A stretch of 64,000 bases of DNA from Centroberyx gerrardi (GCF_048128805.1 NC_135998.1:26928896-26992895), one strand, 5' to 3'. Positions 49,938-63,221 are shown, counted from the first letter of the stretch. Notes: generated from the sequence alone by a model not told the origin. Numbers and translations are program-made.

Positions 49938-51789
49938 GTTTGGGGTTAAAACTCATTCCAGTTATTTCTTAATTTCTCTTTCTTAATCACAACCGTCAAA
50001 TCAAGAGTCCTCTTGGAGCAACAAAATTTATTTTCTTAAAACTGTATGCATGAAAAAATGAATGCTTTTTCTATAGCAGATCTAATTTGTAACCGTAATG
50101 TGTAAGTTGATGATTACTGAAATGACTTGGCTGGTTGAGGAATGACTTTTGAATACTGTCTTTTCTATTTTTGTGACTGGGATTGGGCTGATGCATCATA
50201 TACTGTAATGGAATGTTATTGTTAAAAAGTATGATAATGACATTGTGGCCAGCTTCACGGAACTCCCCGCATTCTCTCCTCTCCCACATTGTGAACTACT
50301 TCCGATTGCGCAACGCAAGACCCGCCTTAATGGGATGACTGACAGGTGGACGCCTGTGACTTAATGCAGTCCTCTCAAAATACATTTGCAATTGCATTTT
50401 GCCAGGGAGTCAGCGCAGTGGCGAGTGTATTAAATGGCAAAGACAGGAGGCGCTGTTTCGCTTTTTACATTTGGATAACCATTTACCATTTTGCCACCTT
50501 TACAGCATAATATTGTCTTTGATAATGAAATGTAAAACACCCTATTAGAGAGTGCAAAACCATATAAGGTAAATGACATATCAATTATAATTTTGACACC
50601 ATTATTGCATAATCACATGAAACATATCTATGCAGTTCGGGAAATACATTTTAATTTTCTAATTTGCATCATCATTTGAATAAAGCTAAAAAATAAAGCG
50701 TGCAAATCTCTGTTTAAATGAAATGTCAATACTAGTATAGGAATTGTCAAATGCAAATTACATTATTAAATGTGAATTTGAATTTTGAGCCAAAAACTGC
50801 ACATAGTGGCAGATTTAAATTCAAATGTAGGATTACATGGCCATTTTACATATTACATTTCCATTTGAATTATGCATGCCATACGCTTCCATAAAAAAGT
50901 AATAATAATTTTGAAGTTTGAATATTAAGCAGCCTGGAGTAACACCTTCAGACTGTTCACTCACTGTCAAAATACTAGTAAACTCATGATCAAAATAATG
51001 TAAATGATATTTTGTCAGATTCCTATCCTGTTGTATTCTGTCGGCTATTCTTTCCTCTTTTATTCGTGTCTGTAAAGAAACTTGCGATAACCATCATTGC
51101 CACTGGATGGAGTTACAGGTTACACAACATTTTTTCAGGAGGCAGGGAAAAAAAAAACATGGCAGATGAAGAAAACGACGGCAAGTACAGCTGAAAGTTG
51201 AGCCGATGCCACCCAAGGGTGTCACCCTGTTAGACTGTACAGCCTGTGTATGTGTAGAATGCAGTAAGCCTTTAAAAAAACAAGTTCCCTCTTGGAGGAT
51301 ACAGCCGGGGAACGCTGGAGCTGGAGTCATACTACCAACATTTATGGCTCAAAGACGAGATGTAGGAAGATAAACAATGGCAAAGGCTTACACCAATAAT
51401 AACCCGCCTGACAGAGATGCAGTGATGTTACGGTGAACTGGATTGGTCGAGGCAGGGGGGGAAAAGCACGGGCGCAGGACTGGCTGCAGTGTGCTCTCTC
51501 TTATTACTTCCCTTGGAAAGTTTGCGACTTCGAAAATGTCTCTCTGACAGACAAGGACGCTGCAAAATGCCGTTTGACTTCCATTATTTGGATTCCCTTG
51601 ACTTTGTATCGGAGTGGTCAGTCTTAAAATAGCATATAAGCAGTTGTAGGTCAGTGGCAGGAAAAGAACAGACGGGGTGTGTCTTTGGAGTATAGAAAGC
51701 AAACTTTTGTGCTTGTTTGGGCATTTCGGGGTACTTTTTTTTTTTTTTAACGGAAAGGAATAAGAAACTGCTTGAAGGCTCGAGCCACC
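49938..51789. other. MAT 3' UTR and AHR upstream region
   Basis: No gene recognised. AATAAA hexamers at 50679-50684 and 50692-50697 could end the MAT transcript. Between about 50370 and 50900 the DNA is very A/T-rich and repeats words such as atttgaattttg and cattttac, which looks like old repeat DNA, but no boundaries are visible. The last few hundred bases should be the AHR promoter and 5' UTR. Confidence 0.6.
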
Positions 51790-51793
51790 ATGC
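51784..51793 (+). promoter_or_regulatory. Strong Kozak context at the AHR start
   Basis: gccaccATGc matches the vertebrate consensus and supports the ATG at 51790 as the start. Confidence 0.65.
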
Positions 51794-54700
51794 TGGGGAA
51801 TGGTGGAGTCTACGCGGGGAAGAGGAGGAAGAAACCCGTTCAAAAAAAGTAAGCTTGGTTGTTTCAAAGCATGTTTTTTTCCCCCTTTACTATACGTAAC
51901 CGCAGGCTATGGAATAGCCATTGCTTGTAGCCCAATAGGCCTAAACTCTTTGCACAGTGGGCGTGGCGCGTGGTCACTGTCAACAGATCCATCCGTCATC
52001 TTCATCATCACTACAACTGTTATCACCAGGGCATCATTATGGTGTAAGTGCGTCACTCTACCTTCCTCGACAGGTACATGTATTGTGCTTCAGATCGGGG
52101 ACACAGTCAGGTTGAATGCGTTGATTTCCAGGCAGGGGGCAGTTCGCCTGCAGCAGAGGCTCTCCACTGCTCTCACGCGATACTAAGGAGGGAGAGGGTG
52201 GAGGGTGGGGAGGTGATGACAGCTGGGTCATGTGGTTTATTACACTGGAGGGTCAGACGCATGGCTTCGCTATAGTCCGGGAAGGTGACAGGGTTTTTTT
52301 TGGCATCAGTCCCCCTTATGGGCTTTGGAGCAACCTGCATGAGGAGCTTAGACTGGCAGTCACTGTCATCTTTTAAATCTCCTCTTGACTCTTGTATGCT
52401 CTGCTTTTAAGAAGTTCTATAGAAATATATTATTGTTTTTATTAATGAAGGTGTAATGTGATAGCAGTGGTAACCAATGTTTCTATGCTTAAGATTACTC
52501 TTGTTGCAACATTTTAGGAAATATCTTGCCAGTTAAATGGCAAGAACAACTTGTGCACTTTTCCCACTTTTCACTGTGACACTAAAACTAGAAAACTGGC
52601 GCTAATTCAGTCGATAAAATTCAAATGGGAGATGTAGGGTTGAATTCATTTAATAATTCTAATAACTATAGCATGTCTCTTAAAGTTACACAGTGCTGTA
52701 TAGTAAAAGGAAAGAACATATCAGCTATCAGCTATAATAAAGGGTATGGCACTGCATTATTGTCCATAGCTCATTAAATCCTACTCAGCAAAATTCTGAA
52801 GCCATATTGGACTCCCAACAAGCACATTAAAACAACTTGCTTTCATGTCCTAATAGTAATCAGTTAAATGCAAGGTTTCATTGTAGTTTACAGACGTTAC
52901 AGACTTTGCTTATCTTTTTTCCTCAAGCAGGTTGTTCTAAAATTAAGAGCCCTGATTACAAATGCTCGATCATCACTTCTCTCTAAGCTGTTGAACAGTT
53001 AAAAGAAACAGCTTTATCTGTAGATCTAAGGCTATGCTTCTGTACATATGGAGTCAAACCCCTTCAATATAAGATGGCAACAAGCCATTAGCCAGTAAAA
53101 TCTTCAATTTTAAATTCAACCAGAAACCAGTGCTAACATGGCAGTTACATAATCCCACTGCTTTGTTCTTATGAAAGCCCTATAGCTGCTGCATGCTGAC
53201 TTGCATCATGGAAGCTGTTGCAGAAAGAGCTTTGTGATAGAGGCAAGAATAGTCAATATGAGATGAAATAAAGGCATGATTAACTTTCTAAGTCATAAAA
53301 GCGTAAAAAATACTTTAGAGATATTTCTCCAATGGCAGAAACAAGACTGAGAAACTCTTTGTACCTGACTCTCGTAATTCAGACTAGAATGAAAAATGTC
53401 TCCTGGATTTCTTTTAAAAGTTGCATGTGGTGGTGAAAACTAACGACTTCAGATTTATCAGCAAGTTGAAGAAAGTTTTGGGACATCCAACATTTGATGT
53501 CTGCTACACTATCTTTTAGAGTATCAGGGCTATGTGTAGCACTGGGTCTTACAGGCAGATAAAGCTGTATCATCATAGTATCATCAGCATAGCAATGAAA
53601 AAATATCTATGAAGTATAGGACCCCGTATTAGCATATATAGAGAATGAAATAGGAACTAGGATGAAACCTTGTAATACTCCACAGCTAAAACGTACAGGG
53701 GAGGATATAGAAATACTCACTTCAACAGAGAACTTATTTCAGAGATATATAAACCAATTAAGAGGAGTATCTCTAATTCCCACAAAATCTTTAACACAAG
53801 ATGTGAGATCAGCAAAGGTCAAGTACATCTGGAACAGATCATCAACATCTACTGCTAAAACATCATTTGTAACTGTAAGTAAAGCAGTATCTGTACTAAA
53901 TTTAGAACAGAAACCCTATTAGTTTTTTCAAATAACTAATTTCTGCTCATATAATCAGCTATGTTTATAAAGACGTTTGTTTCTCTAATATTTTGGACAG
54001 ATGACAGATTAAAGAGTGGGCCTCTTTAATCTGTCATCTGTCCAAAATATTAGAGAGGCCTCTACTTACTGAAAATGGAAGTCGAGACCAGGCTTTTTAA
54101 GAAAACTAAGTATGATTGAACAGAACTGGTGATCAATGAGCTGTTTATGGTAGAAAGAATACTGGGGCAGATAGTTACCATGATCTCTTGTAGGAGTGTA
54201 ATTGTCTAGATGGCTGAACTATTTGTAACGTTGGCTACAGGCTGGCTTCATGGAGAGAAATACGATACTTTAGAATGTGTAGTTCTCACTGCTCAAAAAG
54301 ACAACAACACTGGACCAAGATCATGATGGTGATACAGTATGCCAAAGTAAACACACACTCTGTTTAAACAGTGTCTTGCTCCCAAAGTAATGTTACACAC
54401 AGTAAGTTCAGTTCGGTGGAGGGGCAGAGGCAAGAGGCAGAGGACAAATCCTTCTTTAGCGGATCGTGTTCAGTCAGTCTGCATTGCTGTTTTCCATCGC
54501 TCTCCTAGGATTAGACAGTGGAACAGTGTAACTTTATAGCTGTTGTAAAAACAAAATGGAGCAGAATTAATTTATTCACTTACACACAATGGCAATAGAT
54601 TTTACAAGTCATTTTGAGTCATCATATTTAAGTCAGTCACAAGTAAATCATATGAGTCAAGGCTTAAGTCATTTCCCCATGTTCCGAAAAAGGCTCAAGT

Positions 54701-57700
54701 CATCAAAATTTGTGACTTTAGTCAACACCTCTGCTGGTCGAGGATAGATGCAGAGTACACATCTACTTTCCAATGCTTTGATGAGTGAAATAGCCTGTTT
54801 TCAGCAAAGTCACTACAGACCCTTTCCTTTGTAGGCTACCTTTTATTTTCATGGCATCAGTTCAAAATTGGACAAGACTTATTCGCTCACAGGTTGGTGC
54901 TGCAGATTCTATTCCGTTTGGAGACAGAGAATTCATTTGGTAAAGCCACTGACATGGACCCCACGCCTTTTTGTGTGCTGAATACACTACTTATGTGATT
55001 TGTCTCAAATGGCTCATAGGCCTCCGAGTTGAAAGAAGGCAGAGGGTTGTAAGGAGATGAGTCATTAAAAGATTCGGTTACTTCATAGCTTAACAGAGGA
55101 TGACCTCAAAATCTGCACGATACAGTATACTAGTGTACCAGCTTAGCAGACTATCTCCCTTAATAGCAAGGTTTAGCAAGGAGGCATTCGTCACTTTGGC
55201 CCATCGCATTCTGCTCAAAGCATGAGTTTTATGATGTATGGATTAATTCATAATTTTGAATGCAAACAGCTGTAAGTTGTCTGTGGTAGTGGCAGTTGCT
55301 CAATTCAAATAGAAGGGGCCCCAGTCAGAACAAACTGTGCTGTTCCCCTTATTACTGACTACTTGGCTTTTTCGTAGCGGCTTCCCATCTGATTTGGGCC
55401 AAGGAATCTGGATGGTATCTTCCAAAAAAAGCATTGATTTTCCAGCACAGTGAATGAGCCCCCGACACACACACAGGCACCGACACATACGCAAACTGAC
55501 TCACTTACTCTGGCTTCCTGTAAGCCTACTCTTGGTAGGAGCCCACGCAGCTACCTGTAGGTCTACTGTGGCCTTGTTGGCCTCGTTTATGTTTGGATCA
55601 AACCATAGCGGTGCTGGTTTTGATCTCCTACACCGTAGTGTTCTCAATGTGGTTTTCTAGTTCATAGTATGCAATATATTTAGCTTACTTCATACAAGAT
55701 GAATAGGCAAAACCTCACCTCAATAGAAAATGATTGCGTATGTCAACTAAATTGTCAGGCAGTCCAGTGGCTCAATAAGAAAAAAAATGGGAGATTTGAT
55801 AGTAAGGGAACATAGTTGGAAATAGGGTTAAATACTGTTAGAGAGAAACGGGGAAAGTCAGCAGTATTGGCAGATAGCTTACAAGTATCAAAGAAACTAA
55901 AGTCAATTAGGCTGTAGCTTATTTTTATAAATCCTCTTACTGTAACTTGAAGCATTGAAGAACACTATGAGACATGTGTATGAGAAACTGACTGTCTATC
56001 TGGCAGCCTCTCACAGAGCTGATATCTACCCAAATAGGAATGCTGGATCTCTGCACACTTAACATGGATTGTGGGTGAAGATATGGCCGGCTGCAACAGG
56101 AAACATTCTTCTGCTTGCCCTCGCTTTTTTTGTTCCAGTCAGTTGCAGACTTTCCATTATGGTGTATGGTACTTTTGTTGCACTGCCATGTTGGACCACA
56201 CATGGACTGCAACTGATAGCTCAATAGTCTCGTTCATGTGCCGGAGAAACAACAAAAGTATCATTTCGTAATCAAATAATATTACAAATTAAACACTGTA
56301 CAAGGGATGTTCTCAACTCCCTTGCCATGCCGCCAAAAGATCATCTTCCCTCCTATATATTGCGGTATGTGGTTTTCCATATTGATGCAGAGTCTATCAG
56401 ATGAGGATTTCTCTCTTTTGTGTGTCTGACTGACTCCATATTTCCTTAGCATGGAACAAAACTGATTGAGGTAACCCATTGCATCCAATTGTGAATTTAA
56501 GCCGTTTCCACTTTCTGCCCGAGCCGATCTGTCATGTTCATCAGAAAAGAAAGATTCCTCCTGCTACAGCCTGTAATTTGCTTTGCTTTGTCTGTATTTG
56601 TTTTCCTCAACAGAAGACTTAACACAATCAGTTGACTCCACAGCCGTTTATAGACAGTTAATTTGATAAGTATCAATATGAAAAACAGATCCCAGACACT
56701 GCAATCATACTGATACTTGTAGGCCTTATCTTGGCACACCTGTGTTAAGTTTCGATGTGTGAGTTTTCCTGTTATATACAGTTAATTGATAAAATATATC
56801 AATAAAATGTCTTATTTGATATTAGTCAGCTTGTTGTATGTAGTACAAGTCTTGTAAATAATGCCTTCTATGCAGCAATCTGGATTGTTTATAATGGAAT
56901 TATTACTGATAACCAGTAACAGGCTGTCAGTTTTTTTTTATCCAGGCCTCCCTCACCAAGCAAGATATGACAAATCCTATTAGGCTATGTTGCCATTCCA
57001 CACAACTGCCAAAATATTCCTAATCCTACTAAGTAGCAGTACTGTTACTTTGCTGAAAAATAACTGTTAAAGATATGGATGCACAGGTCAAATATGGAGC
57101 ATCAGGCCAATCTTTACCGAAATGCCGGATTACATATCAGAAAATGTGTGTTATTATGCGATCTTATCCATTGATGTAAATTGATACAGCCAAACATGCC
57201 ATGAACTTGAGTTCAAATATCCAAATATGCTGCTTTATGTTCTTTTGTTTATTTATATTGCCCTTTATCCAAGCATGTCTCATAGGTCTTTCTGTGAAAC
57301 AGCAGTTCATTTGTTGCCAAATGTTGTGTCCTATCATTGTAGAAACTTTGCGAGTAAATAATGCTTCATATAGCGCCATGTGTTCAGTTCTGATAAACAT
57401 GTTGCTTTGCAATTTAAAAATAGGCCCTACATTGCAACTTTGCAGTTCCTTTTTCCTGTGTGAATAAAACTAGAACAAAGTGTAATAGCTGGAGTATTGC
57501 AGCGGTGTGGACTAGTGGTTAAAGAGGCCGTCTCTTAAAGGAATAGTTCACCCCAAAATGAAAATTGAGTCATTAACTACTCTCTCCATTAACTTCCATT
57601 ATCTTCTGTATTTTCTTCCATGACATTGCTTTGTTGCTCAGTGCACCAGCAGTCTGGCCGCCCATCAGAAGTGTGTCAGAAGTGTGTCAGACTGTTGCAG

Positions 57701-59209
57701 CCTGTAGTGGAAGTTTTAGGTGATACACACGAGCACAGCAACACCCACAATCTCTCAAGTCCCGCCAAAGTGCTGTAGGGTCACGCCTGACCGTTGGTGT
57801 GTTCTAGAATAAAGCAATGTCCTGGAGGAAAATATAATTGATAAGGTGAATACTCTTCTTTCTTGCCTGCTTTGTTCCCTCTCCTCCTCCATCCATCTCT
57901 TCACCCAGATCTCTGTGTTTTGTCGAGGAGGGAGGGCCGACTAGGCTGCTGCATGTCTAGGCCTGTTGGAGAGGAATCACATCGTGGTAATTTGTTGTAG
58001 TAACAATGGCATAGACCTATTGGAAGATCAACAGACACATGCTGTCTCAAAATTATGACATAACACCATCTGCCAAGAAATTTGGCGGTGCCATTCCAAA
58101 TATTTTTATACCGTGCCTGTGGATTGTTAAGTACCTGTAGTCTCTGGACATTGTGTGCCTCATGTGTTTTGTCTATAGTAAGGTGCAAGAGAGGAAAGTA
58201 TAAATTATCAAGTGTGTCTAAGGAAGAATAGAATGCTCTTTATTCTCATTTCTTTCCAAAGGGCAGTGTGGGGCAGCACCAGCTTCTTCCCATAACCAGA
58301 TTACTAGAGATCAGCCTCACCAGCCCCAAGAAGAGGAGAGATCTTTCTTTAGCACTAGCCTCCTGCAGGCTTCATGGAAGTAGTGCTAACTGTTGCTCGG
58401 CTGCTAATGATAATGAATAATTACTACTTGATTATCCCTTTATTTTGTGGACTGGATCTTTTTTGAGTTTCTTCCTCATGACTTCAGTAGAAATCCAGAT
58501 ACCTTTTATGGAGATACCTTTTATGGAATGCATATATACATTCCATAAAATGCTCCAAGACCAACACAGCAAACTAATGCTCACTAATGTAACAAACAGC
58601 ACTTACAGTATACATAGTTTTCTCAGTGTGTTTTCCCTCTTGTGATAATGAAAGTATAAATGCATTTTCAGCCTCTGCTGGCTCTCCTAAAACCAGGAAG
58701 TGATGTTCAGTTGGTTTAGGTGCAGATTTTATTTGGACGGTCTCCAACATTGTCTCTCAGAAATGCTCTGGATTGTTTTCATGTGCAGGAAGAATCAGTG
58801 TGCCGGTGTGATACACAAGTATCCTGTAAGCCCAAGCTTACAGAAGTCCATCTGTGCAAGCTTGTTATAGGGAAAGTAAAATGTACCATGAACCTTTGAT
58901 TTAATTCAAATTCAAAATATGCCCTCCTACGCAGTGCATGGTGGGAATTTTAACCTGTGTTGTAGATGGTCCTACCTAGCAAGCAGTATTCATGAAAATC
59001 TCCTATCTCTTGTCCCAGTGCGAAACCTCCACCTGGGGAGGTGCCTGTGAAGACCAATCCATCCAAGCGGCACCGGGACCGTCTGAATGGGGAGCTGGAC
59101 CGCTTGACCAGCATGCTGCCCTTCTCTCAGGAGGTCAGAGGGCGTCTGGACAAACTGTCTGTGCTCCGCCTCAGCGTGGGATACCTCAAGGCCAAGAGTT
59201 ACTTCCACG
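51790..59209 (+). CDS. ahr2: Aryl hydrocarbon receptor, AHR2-type (3' partial; exons 1-2)
   Basis: bHLH-PAS transcription factor that binds planar aromatic ligands, joins ARNT in the nucleus and acts at GCGTG-core elements. Exon 1 (51790-51848) encodes [19 protein letters not shown]; exon 2 (59019-59209, 191 bp) encodes the rest of the bHLH. A codon is split across them (AA|T). Exon 2 contains [17 protein letters not shown] (basic region and helix 1), [20 protein letters not shown] (loop and helix 2) and [12 protein letters not shown]. The NGELDRLT and SVGYLK residues fit fish AHR2 better than AHR1 (which has TELDRLAS and SVSYLR) or AHRR. No PAS-encoding exon was found up to the window end, so intron 2 exceeds 4.7 kb and the gene continues outside. 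Intron 1 is 7.2 kb and full of repeat relics. Confidence 0.9.
52905..53935 (-). mobile_element. L2-clade LINE reverse-transcriptase relic in AHR intron 1
   Basis: Minus-strand reading shows the L2-type order: [11 protein letters not shown], then a [15 protein letters not shown]-like block, CYADDT just upstream of [39 protein letters not shown], and YGLTPYVQ-like C-terminal remains. The frame is broken many times, so the copy is old and dead. It lies antisense to AHR. Confidence 0.85.
53982..54056. repeat. Perfect 35-bp inverted repeat with 5-nt loop, AHR intron 1
   Basis: 53982-54016 (starting tctctaatattttggacaga) is exactly reverse-complementary to 54022-54056; the loop is tgggc. It sits just beyond the 5' side of the L2 relic. 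Confidence 0.97.
54608..54733 (-). repeat. ACTTG-rich interspersed repeat, copy 2 (opposite orientation)
   Basis: Repeats of gagtca, caagtca and ttaagtcat, ending tgactttagtcaacacctctg. It is the complement-strand form of the repeat at 16743-17305, shorter and more decayed. Confidence 0.65.
57503..57534 (+). mobile_element. Possible SINE head (tRNA-like A box)
   Basis: cggtgtggactagtggttaaagaggc resembles the tRNA-derived 5' end of fish SINEs (A box tggactagtgg). It stops where the TTAA element starts, and no B box was found. Confidence 0.35.
57535..57861 (+). mobile_element. TTAA-type short DNA transposon (piggyBac-like MITE)
   Basis: ttaaaggaatagttcaccccaaaatgaaaatt is the well-known left end of a teleost non-autonomous element that inserts at TTAA. 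The right end is decayed; ggtgaatactcttctttc near 57845-57861 may be its remnant. Confidence 0.55.
58499..58550. repeat. Direct plus inverted repeat cluster
   Basis: ataccttttatgga occurs at 58499 and 58515; ttttatggaatg (58519-58530) is then followed, after 8 nt, by its exact reverse complement cattccataaaa (58539-58550). Confidence 0.85.
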
Positions 59210-59228
59210 GTCAGTGACCTCTGCCACA

Positions 59229-59258
59229 TGTACAAACTTTTGTAAAAAAGTTTGTACA
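59229..59258. repeat. 13-bp hairpin directly after AHR exon 2
   Basis: tgtacaaactttt and its exact reverse complement with a 4-nt loop, 20 bp into intron 2, followed by (CA)n at about 59260-59282. Confidence 0.85.
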
Positions 59259-59932
59259 ACACACACACACACACACACACACTAAGATAGACATGGTACC
59301 TAAGAGTAAAGCTTCATAGAAAAGGCATATGCAACTAGATACACACCTCGACACAAACTGTATGTCCTCACACACGCTGTGGTTAATTCGGTGTTGGGAA
59401 GCTATGCATAGCCCACCCTGAATGAGTTAACATGCTTGGCATTGGTCGCATCAGCAGATTATTTTAATGTCAGTGAGAAGTGTTAAGTGCAGAGTATAGC
59501 AGAAGGGGTGTGTGTGTGTGCGTGCGTGTGTGTGAGAAAGTGAAACAGAGAGAGGGTATAAGAGTGTGTGCATGCGAATTTGTATGTGTGTGTGTGTCAG
59601 GTGTGCAAATGTGCTGCTCCAGACATTTTTGTGGCTGCGCTGTGAGTGTGTGGGGTGTCAGAGAGGGAACCCGACACTGTGAATAATGAATAGTAGCCCT
59701 GCTGGGAGGGGAGCAGGAGTGTGTGCTGTGAGGCAGATGGAGACTAGGCAGGGTAACATGAGATCGGCAGTGCAGCAGCAGCCTGGAACAGTGGGCCTTT
59801 TCTCTGGCGTTTGATTGGGTTACACTAAAAAAACAACACCCTGAACACCCTGTACCCAATGAATGGTGGTGATTGGCTGCCTACACAGCTGAATTTGGCT
59901 GAGGAGAAGTCGGCTTTGCGAAAGATAACGCT

Positions 59933-60190
59933 GGCTACGTTTACATGCGCACAATAATAACCTCCCCTAATAATCTGGTGTACATGTGACATGTGGTTAT
60001 TGCAGAACAACATGAACTTCGTCACCAACTACACATGCGCAAGTTGAGGAAATGCGATAAAGGTGTATGCATGTTCTGACTGGTCTCTATTAATGCAAGT
60101 AACATCTGAGTACTCCGCACATGTTACTGCAGTTTACTTTGATTAATAGCATAATCACACTATGAGAGTATGTAGTTTACATGTGTCCTG
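59933..60190. mobile_element. Possible MITE fragment (ggctacgtttacatgc end)
   Basis: ggctacgtttacatgcgcacaataataac resembles a terminal repeat common in fish genomes. No opposite end (gcatgtaaacgtagcc) is present, so the right boundary is arbitrary. Confidence 0.35.
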
Positions 60191-61822
60191 CCTTACTTGC
60201 ATCATTGTCATGAGATTTTGTTACTGCCAAAGACTCGGAGTATGTCCACTCAAGTGCAGGCCTCTCTCTCTCTCTCTCTGTCTCTGCCTCCTTCTCCCTT
60301 TACTGCGTAGAGTACCTCTCTGGTACTGCTATCAGGCTGCTGATCACTGCTGTTGATGGAGCAGAGGGGGGACGCAGAGGGAGGAGCCCTAAGAGCTCTG
60401 AGGCATGGTGGCACGACATGAGGGCTCTTGACAAGGCTGTGCAGATGTGTGTGTGTGTGTGTGTTTGTGAATGGAGACGTTTGAACAACTAACACAGTGA
60501 TGGCAAAACAGCTCAATCCCACCGCAGCTTCCCATCGCTTTTCCAGCTTGGTAAAAAACACTTGGAGGGCGTTATGTAACCTACCATACTAGTTTGTCTA
60601 AGTCTGACCAGAGATCCAAACAGGAGAGAAAAGAAAACTGCCAGAGAGCGACTGTTGGGAGATACAGCACGGGAACCATTATACAGAAAATGAGAAGCAA
60701 GAGTGACACTGAGAGAGGGTGAGAATAAAGATGGTGGAAATCGCTCCGTTTTGAGGCCTATCAGATGAAGACTGTGTATCTACATCTTCGCAGCGCGCTC
60801 TGCCCCTGGGCCGGCCCACGTCATGCTGTGAAAACATGTTATCTTCCCCCGGCTTTGATGTCCCTCCAGCCCCACATCACATACGAGCTGTGGTCATGCA
60901 CTGTTCCTTGTTTCATGTAAGGTAACACACAGAAACTTACCTCATCCACGGAACAAGCGCAAAATATGTGTTTAAGTGTCAACCTCACAGGTGGCGTTCA
61001 CATGATATTTAGTTGTGAAATGAACAAGTTCAAATAGCCACTCACAGAGCCTCAGTTGTATAACTACACACACATTTGAGATAATTATCTACTGTCCTTT
61101 TGACAATAAACCCTTCTTACAGCATATCATAGCCCTTTGGCATCTTAGTCACAGATTCACTAAAGCTTCTGTTTAGGATTATCATTAATAATTGCACCCG
61201 TTTACCCATTCAGAGACAGAACTGTGATTAGTAAAAGATAAAAAGGCAGGCAAAGCAAAGTTTTGGGCAAAAACAAGATCTCTGCATCACTGATGTCATC
61301 CGTCTCATGCCTGAGGTTTGGTAAAATGAAAGGGAGGGAAAGTGTTAGAGTGTGTGTGTGTGTGTGTGTGTAGTACATGTGCACCACACTGCAATAGCGA
61401 GAAGTGGGACACTGCATTGAGTTTGCTGTGATATTATCAGTTACCAAAATGACCAGAGGGACAGTATTGGTAATTTTCTTCTTCTTCTTCTTTTCTTAAT
61501 ATACAAGACAAACCACCCAGCTGAAAGTATGCACATTTGGAACCGTTATAAATTTGAATCATCAACTATAAGACATGCTTTTCAAACTTCTTAAGTGTTA
61601 ATTTTGGGCTACACTGGTACATTTTGCTCATTATTTGAATATAAATGAATGTGTTTGAATATGTTCTACTTTCCATGACCATTTCCAGAGGTTTTATTTG
61701 CCTGCTAGAAGTAACAGAAGCTTTTCCTGACAAAAACGTCTTTTTCCGCCCCATAGGGCTCTGAATAAAAAGATGATATTGAATCTTCCTGACCCAGATT
61801 TGGTCATGCAAGTCAGGGGCTA

Positions 61823-61927
<105 letters not shown>

Positions 61928-62869
61928 CATTTGTAATTCAATTGCCCATGAAGAGTGTGTCTATGGTACATTGCCAGGACACAGTACAATCCCAGTCTGC
62001 GGTTGGCAGAGCTCTACCTAATGACTTTTCCATCTGTATCCTGATCAGTTTCCTCATTTTAGACCTTAATCTAACCTTAAAATGTAAAACAACATAGCTG
62101 AATGCTGATCAGCTGAAGGCACAGAGTTCACTTCTGTACTTGCCAGCAGACACAGGTCTTACCTCAGACCCTCCAGACCGGCTTACTGTCCTGTTTTGAT
62201 GTACCCGACCCTCTAATTATGTCGTACCATAACCATTTCACAGCTTCAACCGAACTATCAAGACCAAATGTTGTGTTTCAACAACTACCAAAAAGAAATG
62301 CTGTGTCGAGTATGGATTTTCCAGGATGAAAGCATTGCAATTTGCATTGTTTTTAGAGAAAAGACCTTTTGGTGGCCTTTTGAGTTTCTCCTAAATGCTC
62401 CGGCTAATCTTCCACAGCAGTTTCCTCTGATTGTGGAGAACGTTTGTTCAGGGCTGAATAATGGAACTGGATGACAAGGCCCTAATGCCCCGTGCTGTAC
62501 GCAACCGAGCCTTAAAACAACACACCACATTCACACAACACTCACACAATCTTTGATGTCTTCTTTAATTGATAGTTAAGTGTGTTGTGAGAATGTTTTG
62601 GACATGCAGTCACATCAAGAGGGAAGAGCAGCGGGGGAGCGCTGTTGTCTGATGTGTCCTGTCCTCTTGTTTCTGGTGTGTAAGATGAAAACAAGTCTCT
62701 TGTTTGACGCTGAAACACTAGTCTGTTTGCCCTGCTCATCAGAGAGAAGAGAAGCTGTAACTAGTCGCTCTTTTATGTGTCACTTCAAGATATCAATAAG
62801 CAAGCAATATCAGACTTTTCTCCATGCTGTTGCTCTTTCTCCCCAGCTTCCATATGTACAGTCAAGTTG

Positions 62870-63221
62870 CCCGGCACCTATTGCACGCTAAGCCGTCCCG
62901 GGGGGGGGATCCCTATCTGCCTCAGCCCGCCCAAGGTTTCTTCCAAGTTTTTTTTCCTGGGAGTTTTTCCTTGTGTGCATTTAGGGTCTAAGGCTGGGGT
63001 GCCGGGTAGGTTAGGCTATATAGAATAGGTAGATTGTTTGTCTCGCTAAATCTGCTCCTACCTACCTTGTGTTTTTCATTATGCTGTCCTACAAAATTTT
63101 GTTTACCACTGATTGTGTTTAGTTAGACCTAGCTAGACACATTCTCTGTAAAGCCCTCTGAGACATGCTTGTGATAAAGGGCTATATAAATAAATAAACT
63201 TAACTTAACTTAACTTAACTC
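62870..63221 (+). mobile_element. LINE 3' end (Rex1/Babar-like) with ACTTA tail
   Basis: aaggtttcttccaag, cctgggagtttttcctt, gtaaagccctctgagacatg and aaagggctatataaataaa form the typical 3' UTR of a teleost non-LTR element. It ends in tandem acttaactta repeats, as 5'-truncated copies do. No coding part is left. Confidence 0.7.

Noticed and set aside
51164-51194. Short start MADEENDGKYS upstream of AHR
   Set aside because: Only 11 codons, no matching downstream exon, and the AHR start at 51790 has a far better context and family match.
57503-57534. tRNA gene
   Set aside because: Only an A-box-like piece is present, with no cloverleaf or B box; better explained as a SINE head.
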